From: Oscillospiraceae bacterium
GTDB lineage: Bacteria > Bacillota > Clostridia > Oscillospirales > CAG-272
Direction of reading: 5' to 3'
NCBI GenBank assembly: GCA_015063795.1
Contig: SVTL01000012.1
Coordinates: forward strand, 1-62,963
Length of the DNA: 62,963 bases
Shown: positions 35,800 to 44,378 of the stretch, piece by piece
Layout: each line of letters starts with the position of its first letter
How positions within the stretch are numbered: position 1 is the first letter of the stretch
Program-made: the position numbers and the translations under genes
Notes under the pieces: generated by a model
The model's input: only the letters and a program-made list of their open reading frames with translations
Told to the model about the DNA's origin: nothing
The model's database searches: none

Positions 35800-36456
35800 T
35801 CATTCCGAAAGACGATAGGGTGCCTTGCCCTTTCTGGCGCGGTAAGCGTTCATCTTTTCCAGAAGCATATCCCATCTTTCCGCGTTCGTCTTGACCCATT
35901 CCTCGTAAGGGATAGCTTCCAGCGCCTTGCTGCGGGGCTTTTTGTTCATGCAGGGCTTGAAGCCAAAGTCGAGATAAATGTTGATGGCGTGGAAGTTCCA
36001 GGAGGTGGTGGTCAGGTACACATAATCGCCCTGCTCCAGCTTCTGGTGCAGCTCCATCATCTTCGACACCAGCGCACGGGCAATGCCCTTGCCCTCATGT
36101 CCGTCGCCCACGATCAGATAGTGCATACGGGGAGTCGGCGTTTCGTCCAGGTCGGTGCCCATCCACATCGAGCAGGTCGCCATGATCTCGCCGTCGGGCG
36201 CCTTGATGAACAGGCAGCGCTCATGAGGATCCAGCTCGGGAGTGGAGAGAAATTCGCGGACGAAGACCGCTCTGGCGTTGTTGAAATCAACGAACTGGCC
36301 GCAGGCCACCCACATACGGGCGAAAGCATCCTCATAGCCCATGTTCGGCTCGTACATATGAACCGTATAGCCCTCGGGAAGCTCACAATGAGGATAGTTG
36401 CCGGCATCAAACTTTTCCAGTCCCACTAAAAATTTCGGTAAGCTCTTGTCAATCAT
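35800..36456 (-). CDS. GNAT-family N-acetyltransferase
   Basis: 218 aa. The GNAT core lies at about 85-170: MATCSMWMGTDLDETPTPRM, then the acetyl-CoA loop DGHEGKGIARAL (G-x-G-K-G-x-A) and the strand NIYLDFGFKPC. The ATG at 36456 is chosen; the frame also opens with a TTG 18 bp earlier. A GAAAGG site is 11 nt away. Unknown substrate. It has its own promoter with a ~120-nt leader. Confidence 0.82.
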   Translation of the reverse strand: MIDKSLPKFLVGLEKFDAGNYPHCELPEGYTVHMYEPNMGYEDAFARMWVACGQFVDFNNARAVFVREFLSTPELDPHERCLFIKAPDGEIMATCSMWMGTDLDETPTPRMHYLIVGDGHEGKGIARALVSKMMELHQKLEQGDYVYLTTTSWNFHAINIYLDFGFKPCMNKKPRSKALEAIPYEEWVKTNAERWDMLLEKMNAYRARKGKAPYRLSE

Positions 36457-36584
36457 GATCTTGATCCCTTTCAAAATTCATTGTTTTGAAAAATCGGTTT
36501 CGCATTCCGCCCGTTTCGGGGATTCTTCAGGCGGTTTATGCGGCTTTCACGGGCACGATCGGCCCATGGCTACAGGTTTGATTC

Positions 36585-36593
36585 ATTATAGCA
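36585..36593 (-). promoter_or_regulatory. Extended -10 promoter of the GNAT gene
   Basis: Minus-strand TGC followed by TATAAT (36585-36590). No good -35. The ~120-nt leader downstream is GC-rich with short inverted repeats but no T run. Confidence 0.45.
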
Positions 36594-36689
36594 TGTTTTT
36601 TTCGCTTTTTCCATAGTTTTTCAAAAAAAATTCCCCTTATTTCTCTTGTATTTGTTTACAAAAAATATATACTATTCGTTTTAAAAATG

Positions 36690-36698
36690 TGGTATACT
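36690..36698 (+). promoter_or_regulatory. Extended -10 promoter of the DUF1385-prmC operon
   Basis: TGG then TATACT (36693-36698); the -35 (near 36670) is poor. 42 bp before the start codon. Confidence 0.55.
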
Positions 36699-36739
36699 GT
36701 TGGATGAGCATCTTTACATATAAGGAAAGGAACTGCATT

Positions 36740-37747
36740 ATGGCGGAGAAAAGCAAAAACTGCCGATTGGGTTCGGTGGGCGGACAGGCCGTGATCGAAG
36801 GCGTTATGATGAAAGCCGGCGAGCGTTACAGCGTTGCCGTCCGTATGCCCGACAACAGCATCAAGGTCACCAACAAGGCTTTTGTTTCGGTGAAGAAAAA
36901 ACATAAATTCCTGAACATTCCCATTCTGCGAGGCATCGTCAACTTTGTGGAGACCATGATCCTCAGCTACAACACCCTCATGCTTTCCACCGAGGCATTC
37001 GGTCTGGAAGAAGAGGAAGAGACCAAATTCGAAAAATGGCTGAAGGAGAAGTGCGGCAAGAGTCTGTTTGACATCATCATGGGTGTTGCCATGGTCCTCG
37101 GACTCGCCCTCGGCTTCGGCATCTTCTTCGTCCTCCCCTCCCTGTTCACCGGCTGGCTGGACGGCATCACCGGCGGTCACATCGGTATGGCCAAAAGCGT
37201 CATAGAGGGTCTGATCAAGATCCTGATCTTCATCACCTACATCTGGGCGGTTTCCTTTATGAAGGACATCCGCCGTACTTTTGAATATCACGGTGCCGAG
37301 CACAAGAGCATCTTCTGCTATGAATCCGGCGAGGAGCTGACGCCCGAAAACGTCAAGAAGTTCAAGCGCTTCCATCCCCGCTGCGGCACCAGCTTCATCT
37401 TCGTCATCCTCATCATCAGCATCCTCTTCTCCACCTTCATCACCTGGGACAACATGGCGCTCCGCGTCATCGTCAAGCTGCTCATGCTCCCGCTGATCGT
37501 GGGCGTGGGCTATGAATTCATCATGTATGCCGGCAAGCACGACAACATTCTCGTCCGCATCCTCTCCGCGCCCGGTCTGCTGATGCAGCGTCTGACCACC
37601 CTTGAGCCCGATGAGAGCCAGATCGAAGTGGCCATCAAGGCGCTGAAGTGCTCTCTGCCCGACGTGTTCCCCGAAGAGGCGGCCGCTTCTGAGGAGGCAA
37701 CCGAGCCCGAAAGCGCCGAAAGCGAGTCAACCGAACAGCATGGATGA
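36740..37747 (+). CDS. DUF1385 (YqhQ-like) membrane protein
   Basis: 335 aa. The N-terminal GSVGGQAVIEGVMMKAGERYSVAVR is the DUF1385 signature, followed by FLNIPILRGIVNFVE and about four membrane helices, the conserved YHGAEHKSIFCYE (His/Glu, probable metal site) and RFHPRCGTSFIF. The C-terminus is acidic (EEAAASEEATEPESAES). ATG at 36740 has AAAGGA 8 nt away. Overlaps prmC by 8 bp, the standard neighbour in Firmicutes. Confidence 0.9.
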   Translation: MAEKSKNCRLGSVGGQAVIEGVMMKAGERYSVAVRMPDNSIKVTNKAFVSVKKKHKFLNIPILRGIVNFVETMILSYNTLMLSTEAFGLEEEEETKFEKWLKEKCGKSLFDIIMGVAMVLGLALGFGIFFVLPSLFTGWLDGITGGHIGMAKSVIEGLIKILIFITYIWAVSFMKDIRRTFEYHGAEHKSIFCYESGEELTPENVKKFKRFHPRCGTSFIFVILIISILFSTFITWDNMALRVIVKLLMLPLIVGVGYEFIMYAGKHDNILVRILSAPGLLMQRLTTLEPDESQIEVAIKALKCSLPDVFPEEAAASEEATEPESAESESTEQHG

Positions 37748-38513
37748 TATCGAGATTTTAAAAGAGCATTTTACCGGGAAGAACCGCGCATTTTTTCTTG
37801 CGCATCCCGAATACCGCATCCCGGCCGCGGATCAGCGCCGTTTGGATGAGGCCATCAAGCGTTATCAGGCAGGCGAGCCGGCAGCTTACATCACCGGCTC
37901 CGCCTCTTTTTTCGGGCGCGATTTTTTTGTCAGCCCCGATTGCCTGATTCCGCGCAGCGATACCGAATTTCTCGTGCAAAAGCTGATCGCCGCGCTCCCG
38001 AGGGGGGGCTGCTTTGCCGATCTCTGCACCGGCAGCGGATGCATTGCGATCACAGCGCTGAAGCAGGTCAGCGATTGCTCCTGTCTGGCGGTGGACCTTT
38101 CGTCAAAGGCGTTGGCGGTGGCACAGAAAAATGCCGCCATCCATGACGTCTCACGCCGTATCGTCTTCATGCAGGCCGACGTGCTCCGCCCCGATTTCAT
38201 GCTTGGCTACTCGTTCGACTGCATCGTCTCCAATCCGCCCTACATCCCCTCCGCGGTGGTGGACACGTTGGACGAATCGGTGAAAAAAGAACCGCGCATG
38301 GCCTTGGACGGCGGCGAGGACGGTCTGCGCTTCTACCGCTTTATGATCCCCGCTTATATGAAGTTTCTCAATCCGGGCGGCACGCTGCTGTTTGAGATCG
38401 GATACGATCAGGGTGAGGCGGTCAAGGAAATCTGCATCGAAAGCGGTGTTGCCTGCACGGTTTGCAAGGATCTGTCCGGCAATGACCGCGTTGCCATCAT
38501 CAAAGCCATTTGA
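37740..38513 (+). CDS. prmC: Release factor glutamine methyltransferase
   Basis: Methylates the Gln of the GGQ motif in release factors. 257 aa: helical N-terminal domain, PLIPRSDTEFLV-type loop (here CLIPRSDTEFLVQK), ADLCTGSGCIAITAL (SAM), and the catalytic VSNPPYIPSAVV (NPPY). The usual downstream partner prfA is absent; a PpiC-type lipoprotein follows 31 bp later. Confidence 0.95.
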   Translation: MDDIEILKEHFTGKNRAFFLAHPEYRIPAADQRRLDEAIKRYQAGEPAAYITGSASFFGRDFFVSPDCLIPRSDTEFLVQKLIAALPRGGCFADLCTGSGCIAITALKQVSDCSCLAVDLSSKALAVAQKNAAIHDVSRRIVFMQADVLRPDFMLGYSFDCIVSNPPYIPSAVVDTLDESVKKEPRMALDGGEDGLRFYRFMIPAYMKFLNPGGTLLFEIGYDQGEAVKEICIESGVACTVCKDLSGNDRVAIIKAI

Positions 38514-38544
38514 ATACAATCGTAAACATGAAAGGATGCTTTCT

Positions 38545-39471
38545 ATGAAAAAACGACTTTGTTTCTGCGCGCTCCTTGTTTCCCTGTTTTTGCTGTCCTC
38601 CTGCTCCGGACGTGTGGCCAATCCCATTGTGAAGATCGGCGATCATTCCTTCAGCACCGACTTTTACCGATATCTGTACCTCAATTTTGAGGAGGAAATG
38701 CCCGATGCGGAGGAGGCGGAGATCCACCAGACCGTTCTGGCTGAGCTGAGAGAGGTCGCGGCCGTTTATGAGATGGCGGACAACTACGACATCCGCACCG
38801 AGGCAAGCGGCAAGGATGCCTATGAGGCGATGCTTGAGAGCGATTTTGAGGGCGACGAGGCTGCCCTTGAGGCCGCGCTGGAGCAGGCCCACATGGACCG
38901 TAAGCTGTTTGAAACGGCTTATGAGCTGCAGGCCATCGAGGAGGCTGTTTACTTTTTCGTGGTTGACGAAGCCAACGGCATCATTCATGCCAGCGACGAG
39001 ATCCTGTTAAAAGACATTTCGACCAACTTCTTTCATGCCTCCCACATTCTGATCCGCTTTGACAATCACGATGCCAAGGAGGAATGCCTTGCGCTGGCTC
39101 AGCAGGCGCTGGACCGTGTCAACAAAGGCAAGGACTTCGCGGCTTTGATCGTTGAATTGGGCGAGGACGAATTTATGCTCAACAACCCCGACGGCTATTA
39201 TTTCACGCACGATGAATTTGAAGTGATGGAATTTGAGAAAACGGTCAAGGAGCTTGAGATCGGACAGACAAGCGGGATCGTGGAAAGTCCCTACGGCTAC
39301 CACATCATCAAGCGTCTCCCTTTGGAGGAGGACTACATCAACGAAAATCTGGAATCCCTCCGCGCCAGCTTCTGCACCAGAAAATATTATGAATTCAAAG
39401 CGAATCTGGCTTCCGGCTTTACCGTCTCCTACACGGATGCTTTTGAAACCTTCTCGGCGGAAGCTGAGTAA
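38545..39471 (+). CDS. Peptidyl-prolyl isomerase lipoprotein (parvulin/PrsA-SurA type)
   Basis: 308 aa. Lipoprotein signal ALLVSLFLLSSC (Cys at about 18), a helical SurA-like N-terminal region (about 30-150) and a parvulin-type domain (about 165-270) with FHASHILIRFDNHDAKEECLALAQQAL, GKDFAALIVELGED and GIVESPYGYHIIKR. It probably folds or assists secreted proteins outside the membrane. ATG at 38545 follows AAAGGATG. It is transcribed towards the cohesin-type protein genes, convergent with them, and ends with a terminator. Confidence 0.87.
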   Translation: MKKRLCFCALLVSLFLLSSCSGRVANPIVKIGDHSFSTDFYRYLYLNFEEEMPDAEEAEIHQTVLAELREVAAVYEMADNYDIRTEASGKDAYEAMLESDFEGDEAALEAALEQAHMDRKLFETAYELQAIEEAVYFFVVDEANGIIHASDEILLKDISTNFFHASHILIRFDNHDAKEECLALAQQALDRVNKGKDFAALIVELGEDEFMLNNPDGYYFTHDEFEVMEFEKTVKELEIGQTSGIVESPYGYHIIKRLPLEEDYINENLESLRASFCTRKYYEFKANLASGFTVSYTDAFETFSAEAE

Positions 39472-39496
39472 AGATCCTTCAACACGTTTCATACCA

Positions 39497-39530
39497 AAAG
39501 GCCGCTGTCCTATTGATGGCGGTCTTTTTT
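39497..39530 (+). terminator. Terminator of the prmC-PpiC operon
   Basis: GGCCGC (39499-39504) pairs with GCGGTC (39519-39524, one G-U pair) followed by six T residues. Confidence 0.75.
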
Positions 39531-39576
39531 ACGTCTCATGATGCGGATCGTTGGCATGAAATATGTTCTCTTGAAA

Positions 39577-39845
39577 TTCTCAAGAAAGCAAAGACGGCCA
39601 TTCTTATGGTGCATAATGTGAGTCTCTTCCGGCTCTCGGCAAAATAAGAAATGCCATTCTTATGATGAAATAGTGAACCCCTTGCGGCTCTCAGAAAAAT
39701 CGGAAAGCCATTGTTGCATAAGGACTGCCGCTTGCAGTTTTCAGCAAATCAAAAAAAGTTCTGATGTTGCAAAAGGGGTTCGGCTCGCGGTCCCCGGCAA
39801 ATCAAGAAAAACGTTCTGATGATGCAAAAAGGTGTGCTCCTTTCG
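39577..39845. repeat. Five degenerate tandem repeats of about 50-55 bp
   Basis: Units begin near 39577, 39631, 39686, 39736 and 39789. Each has a C-rich element like CTCTCGGCAAA followed by AAGAAA, then CATTCTTATGATG or GTTCTGATGATGC, and ends CTTGCGG or CTTTCGG. Identity between units is only partial. No reading frame is kept. The last unit runs into the terminator of the cohesin-protein gene. This array fills most of the 416-bp gap between convergent genes (39472-39887). Confidence 0.7.
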
Positions 39846-39860
39846 GAACACACCTTTTTT
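39825..39860 (-). terminator. Terminator of the cohesin-protein operon
   Basis: Minus strand GGTGTGTTCC, GAAA tetraloop, GGAGCACACC, then TTTTT; the arms are nearly perfect. Confidence 0.9.
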
Positions 39861-39887
39861 GTTGTTTGCTTGTTTGTCAGTTGCTGA

Positions 39888-42800
39888 TTACTTGTTTTCG
39901 ACGTAAACAGCGGTGACGGTCATGTCGCTGGTGACGCTGTCAAGGTTCTTATCCCAGCCCTTGAAGGTGTAGCCTGCACGAGTGGGGTTGGAAGGACCAA
40001 CAACGAATCTGTAAGGAGCGACCTGCTTGGTGGCAAGAACGGTACCGTCGTGGTCAACGAAGGTGACGGTGTACAGGTTCTTGGAAACCCACATGACCCA
40101 AGAAGTGAACATAGAATCATAGATGCTGTTCTTCACTTCGATGGCAATGGAGAGAACCGTGCTGTAATCGCCGAGCTTGACTTCGATCTGGATCTCAGTG
40201 TCGCCGGACTCGATTTCGCCGGAGGTGACCTTAACGGCAGAGCCGAGGTCAGCAGCAGCAACGGTCTCGGTGCCATTGATGATCAGATTCAGACCGGAGA
40301 GGTCAGCCTCTTCGCCGGGCTTATACTCGGACTTAACATTGGCGAGGGAAGCCTCATCGATCGCAATGGAGGTAACTTCGGTAACGGTGATCGGGAGAGT
40401 GGTGTCCTCACCGCCGAAGGTGATGGTGACTGCAGTCTCGTTGGTCAGCTTCGTGCCGTTCGCGGGAGCAGCGGTCACATCGGTGAGAGCGAACTCCTTG
40501 GTGGTGCCGTTCTCGTAGGTAGCAACGACAACCAGACCGGCGAGGTCGAGGTTTTCGCCCTTGTAGTAATCGCGCTTCACAGCAGCGGGATTCTTCACTT
40601 CGATACTGGTGAGAGCAGGAGCGGAAACGGTGATTGCATAAGAGGTTTCTTTGTCAACGCCTGCCTCAGAGTAGGAGATCTCAACGGTGGTATCAGCAAT
40701 GGTGAGAGCCTTGTCAAGAGCGGGCTTGAAGGTGAGCTTGGCATTCTCGATGACCTTGTCGATGTCAGCGGAGCCTTCCTTAGCGTAGGTAGCGGTGACA
40801 ACCAGACCAGCAATGTCGAGCTTATCGCCTTCGATGTAAGCAGTCTTGGCGGCAGGAGTGGTAACATTGATGGACTTCAGAGTCTCGGTGGGAACCTTAA
40901 CGGTGACAGCGATCTCAGTCTTGACATCAGCAAAGCCCTTCACGGAAGCGGTGACCTTGGTGTCGCCGGCAACGAAAGCATCGGTCTTGTCGATGACGAT
41001 GTCTTCACCGGAGATATCCTTGAAGGTACCGTTGGTGTAGGTTACGGTGTAAACGAAGCCGCTGTTATCGAACACTTCATTGGTGAAGTACTCGGTCTTA
41101 CCGGTAGTCTTCACGACGAGCGTCTGAGGAATGAGGTCGGTGGGAGCAATGACTTCATGGAAGCCATAAGCGTAGGTGGACTTGGAGCCGTAGTAGGTTA
41201 CGCCTGCAGGAGGATTAGCGGGAGTGACCTGCTTGCCGGGGAACATGCGGTACATGTCGTTGAGCTTGACATCAACGCCGCTTACCTTATAGGCATGATT
41301 CCAGTACTGATCGTAGGTCATGCCGGAGAAGTCGAGGATACCGTAGTAGCAAGCGGGCTGGGTTGCAGACTGCTGGCTTGCACTGAAGTAGTTGGAACCG
41401 GAAGCGTTGAAGAAGGAAGCGCCCCACTGATTGGATGCGCCAACGTTCCACAGCGTACCGGTGGGTCTCCAGTTGTCACCGATGAACTTGATGGTGAACT
41501 TGGAATTGGCATTGGTGAAGCCCATGGAGCCGAAGTCGATACGAGTGAAGGTAATCTCATTCTCTGCGCCGGAAGCGGAACCGTCAACGGTTACCGTTGC
41601 ATTGCCGGCGATCTGGCCGTAGCGGTAAGGATGAGACATGTTGGTGGTAGAATCGGAGTATTTATGTGCATTGCTGGTGAGATAGATCATCTGAGCATTG
41701 GTGCCTGCACCGATGTAGATGTTGGCATCGCCCAGGATGTTACCCATACCGGAGATGTGGTCCTTGTTGACGCTGGTGGACTTGCAGGTGTAATCATTGA
41801 ATGCATAAATGGAGCGGACGGTGGAATTCTTAACGGAGAGGTTGAAATCGCCGTTGATCTGGAGAGAATCCTTGCCGCCGAGGTTACCGTCGGTCAGCTT
41901 ACCGGTACCGTAGATCTGGCCGGTCAGCTCTGCATTCTCAATGGAAATGTTGACATCGCCGTCGATGACCTTCGTCTCAGTAGAGAAGTTAGAGGTACCG
42001 ACAACAGTGCGATACTTACCGCCCTTGATGGTGATATCCACAGCAACGCCGTCACCATCGGTATCCTTAGCGCCGTTCCAAAGAGCCGCGCCGTACAGAT
42101 CCATGTAACCGGGAGTGCCTTCGACAAGGGTGGCAGTGATGCCTTCGCCAAACACAGTGGGAATACCGCTGAGGACGAAGTTGAAGTAGTCGATGGAACC
42201 GGTTCTTTCGAAGGTCAGGTTATCCCAGGTAACGGAGGTGTTGTTGCCGAAAGTACCGTTAGCCTGATGGAATCTCATCTTGAAATACTGCGAGGAAAGA
42301 ACGATCTTGGCTACAGAGGTGAAGTCATCGTCAGCGGTCTTACCGGTGACAACGATCTCAGCGCCCTTGGAGAGGTTAGGCAGATAGAAGTTGGCAGCCT
42401 TGCCGCCCTCGGTAGCATCACCGGTGGCAACGGTAACGGTGCCGGCCACAACGATGGTACCGCCGGTCTCCTTCAGAGCATCCCAAGCCTTGTAGATGGC
42501 GCTGCCCTTGTACTCTTCAGCCTTACCGGAAGAAGAAGTACCAGTGGTCGTGCCGGAAGCAATGGCTGCAGCATAAGCAGCATCATTACCCATCAGGTTG
42601 TTCTTGTCCTTACCGGAGCCGTCACCGGTGGCAACGTCTGCGATGTAGATGGTGGTGAGGGGCACAATAGCGGCACCCTTCATGGTGATGGTAGCCTGAG
42701 TAACAGTGGGCTCATAGCTGTCGAACTCATCGTTGGTGATGTCCTTAACTTCAAGATTGAACTTGGAGACGGAATCGCCGGCGATGGTGAACTTAACAAC

Positions 42801-43163
42801 AGCAAGTACGCCTTCACCATTCAGGACGGGAGAGGTGAGGGAGTCGAGACGGACATTGACATAGTTGCTAGCAGCAATATTAGCAAAGTCCTTACCGCCG
42901 TCAAAGGAATTACCGAATTCGCCCAGCTCAACGCTGACGAAGGTAAGTTCGGCGGGATCATAGTGGAGCCAAACCTGTGCACCGCTGATATCGGCGTTGG
43001 TTCCACTCATTTTGATGGTGGCGGTGACGGTGTCACCCTTCTCGTACTCGGCCTTATCAACGGTCACAGCAACGCTCAGATCCGCCATTGCAAACACTGC
43101 AGTGGGGAGGAGAGAGACGATCATGAGAACCGCCAACAGAGCCGAAAGGATTTTCTTAGACAT
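39888..43163 (-). CDS. Large secreted protein: cohesin-like, beta-rich body, Ig-like repeats, InlB-type repeat
   Basis: 1091 aa. A signal peptide (about 1-26, ends AVFA) precedes a cohesin-type domain (about 28-165; ISGAQVWLHYDPAELTFVSV, GVLAVVKFTIAGDS), a long Gly/Asn/Thr-rich beta region (about 170-640, with GDVNISIENAELTG-type strands suggesting a beta-helix), bacterial Ig-like repeats with YxxGxxLDxAGLVVxATY (about 760-1010), and a C-terminal InlB-B repeat (about 1030-1090; PTRAGYTFKGWDKNLD). No LPxTG, SLH, dockerin or membrane anchor is seen. ATG follows AAAGGG. Lies 49 bp after the cohesin-dockerin gene in one operon. Confidence 0.78.
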   Translation of the reverse strand: MSKKILSALLAVLMIVSLLPTAVFAMADLSVAVTVDKAEYEKGDTVTATIKMSGTNADISGAQVWLHYDPAELTFVSVELGEFGNSFDGGKDFANIAASNYVNVRLDSLTSPVLNGEGVLAVVKFTIAGDSVSKFNLEVKDITNDEFDSYEPTVTQATITMKGAAIVPLTTIYIADVATGDGSGKDKNNLMGNDAAYAAAIASGTTTGTSSSGKAEEYKGSAIYKAWDALKETGGTIVVAGTVTVATGDATEGGKAANFYLPNLSKGAEIVVTGKTADDDFTSVAKIVLSSQYFKMRFHQANGTFGNNTSVTWDNLTFERTGSIDYFNFVLSGIPTVFGEGITATLVEGTPGYMDLYGAALWNGAKDTDGDGVAVDITIKGGKYRTVVGTSNFSTETKVIDGDVNISIENAELTGQIYGTGKLTDGNLGGKDSLQINGDFNLSVKNSTVRSIYAFNDYTCKSTSVNKDHISGMGNILGDANIYIGAGTNAQMIYLTSNAHKYSDSTTNMSHPYRYGQIAGNATVTVDGSASGAENEITFTRIDFGSMGFTNANSKFTIKFIGDNWRPTGTLWNVGASNQWGASFFNASGSNYFSASQQSATQPACYYGILDFSGMTYDQYWNHAYKVSGVDVKLNDMYRMFPGKQVTPANPPAGVTYYGSKSTYAYGFHEVIAPTDLIPQTLVVKTTGKTEYFTNEVFDNSGFVYTVTYTNGTFKDISGEDIVIDKTDAFVAGDTKVTASVKGFADVKTEIAVTVKVPTETLKSINVTTPAAKTAYIEGDKLDIAGLVVTATYAKEGSADIDKVIENAKLTFKPALDKALTIADTTVEISYSEAGVDKETSYAITVSAPALTSIEVKNPAAVKRDYYKGENLDLAGLVVVATYENGTTKEFALTDVTAAPANGTKLTNETAVTITFGGEDTTLPITVTEVTSIAIDEASLANVKSEYKPGEEADLSGLNLIINGTETVAAADLGSAVKVTSGEIESGDTEIQIEVKLGDYSTVLSIAIEVKNSIYDSMFTSWVMWVSKNLYTVTFVDHDGTVLATKQVAPYRFVVGPSNPTRAGYTFKGWDKNLDSVTSDMTVTAVYVENK

Positions 43164-43212
43164 AGTTCTAACCCTTTCTTTGTTTAAATATATAAAATTT
43201 ATTTTTTACAAA

Positions 43213-44205
43213 TCAACCAATCGGGTTTGCCACAGGATCGTTCACAAAACGAGCAAGCTTGGTAACGTCACCGTTCTTCAGGTTGCCATCGCCCGTGATA
43301 TCGCCGGCAAACTGGAAGCAGACATCCAAAGGATTGCTGACCGCATCGTTGAGGAAGCGGCGAAGCTTAACAACGTCACCATTCTTAACAGCGCCATCGC
43401 CCGTGATATCGCCGAGAACGATTGCAATGGCTTCATCCACCTTGGAGGAACCGTTGTACAGTTCAACGATCGCGCCCGTACCGACAGCTGCGGTCTCGGC
43501 CAGATAATTGCTGCCCTTCTTGACCTTGATGATGCTGCTGCCGAACATAACCTGCAGATCAGCCACCGTGGTATCAGCGGGGATCTTGGTCAGAACAGCA
43601 CCGACATCCGTCGAATTGATGGTTGCATCCGCAATGTACTTCAGCTCAGCGGGCGTTGCGGTTGCGAAGGTGACATTGGCAGAAGCACCGGCCTTGGTGA
43701 TGGTGCCGGACAGCTGATTGGCGCTGCCGTTACCGACCACAAGCTTGGCGGTGGAGCCGCTGATGGCAATCTCATCGCTGGGATTGGCAATGTCAGCAAG
43801 AGCGGTCAGCTTGACGCTGAAAATGTTGTTGACACCGGAGAAGCCGCTGGAAGCGGTGAAATCATCCTTGATGGCAACAAACACGATCTTGCCGGAAGAC
43901 GATACGCTATAGCCATAGAAGCTGCCTGCGGCAGACTTGAGAGCCTCGTCAATGGTGACGTCCTCTTTGGCAACAGCGAACTTGGCCTTATCGATCTGAA
44001 GCTCGATCTGGAGACCGGCGACGACATTGGCCGTCAGCTCGGAGGCATCCTTGAACTTCACATCCACCGTGAACTGACCGTCCTTAGCGACAGCAGCGGT
44101 GGGGACGGAAACGACAACATCAACACTGTCCGCAGCGGAGGCACCGACTGCAAGCAGGGTGAACATCGTCATAACCGCGAGAGCAAGAACAACGATTTTT
44201 TTCAT
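43213..44205 (-). CDS. Secreted cohesin-like protein with C-terminal type I dockerin
   Basis: 330 aa. Signal peptide (about 1-25, ends GASA), cohesin-like domain (about 27-175; AGLQIELQIDKAKFAV, NIFSVKLTALADI), a small Ig-like linker (about 185-265), then a type I dockerin: GDITGDGAVKNGDVVKLRR and GDITGDGNLKNGDVTKLAR (about 268-325), each an EF-hand-like Ca2+ loop with D at 1, 5 and 12, T at 3 and K at 9. Start ATG at 44203-44205 has GAGGTG 8 nt away; a GTG 9 bp upstream overlaps that site. First gene of the operon, with a near-consensus promoter. Confidence 0.82.
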   Translation of the reverse strand: MKKIVVLALAVMTMFTLLAVGASAADSVDVVVSVPTAAVAKDGQFTVDVKFKDASELTANVVAGLQIELQIDKAKFAVAKEDVTIDEALKSAAGSFYGYSVSSSGKIVFVAIKDDFTASSGFSGVNNIFSVKLTALADIANPSDEIAISGSTAKLVVGNGSANQLSGTITKAGASANVTFATATPAELKYIADATINSTDVGAVLTKIPADTTVADLQVMFGSSIIKVKKGSNYLAETAAVGTGAIVELYNGSSKVDEAIAIVLGDITGDGAVKNGDVVKLRRFLNDAVSNPLDVCFQFAGDITGDGNLKNGDVTKLARFVNDPVANPIG

Positions 44206-44242
44206 AATTTTCACCTCGTCAGGAAATTTGGATATGAATATA

Positions 44243-44267
44243 CCTATACATTATCTTCCTATACATT
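44243..44267 (-). promoter_or_regulatory. Direct repeat downstream of the cohesin-operon promoter
   Basis: Two exact 10-bp copies of AATGTATAGG (minus strand) at 44258-44267 and 44243-44252, period 15 bp. The first overlaps the -10. It could be an operator or an mRNA leader element. Confidence 0.45.
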
Positions 44268-44293
44268 TTACAAAACTTTCAAGGGTTTGTCAA
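44265..44293 (-). promoter_or_regulatory. Promoter of the cohesin-dockerin operon
   Basis: Minus-strand TTGACA (44288-44293), 17 bp, TAAAAT (44265-44270). Confidence 0.82.
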
Positions 44294-44378
44294 TAGTTTT
44301 TTTCTTTTTTTTTCGTGTCGATTTCATTTCCCCACAAAGCACGAAAAAACGCTCGTTTTTTTGGCCATTTTGACGAGG

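Noticed and set aside
40050-43187. A 1045-codon open frame antisense to the cohesin protein gene
   Set aside because: It mirrors the codon pattern of the real gene, lacks signal peptide and family motifs, and has no ribosome site. Several other long antisense frames (for example 248-1789 and 1809-3479) have the same cause: GC-rich codon bias.
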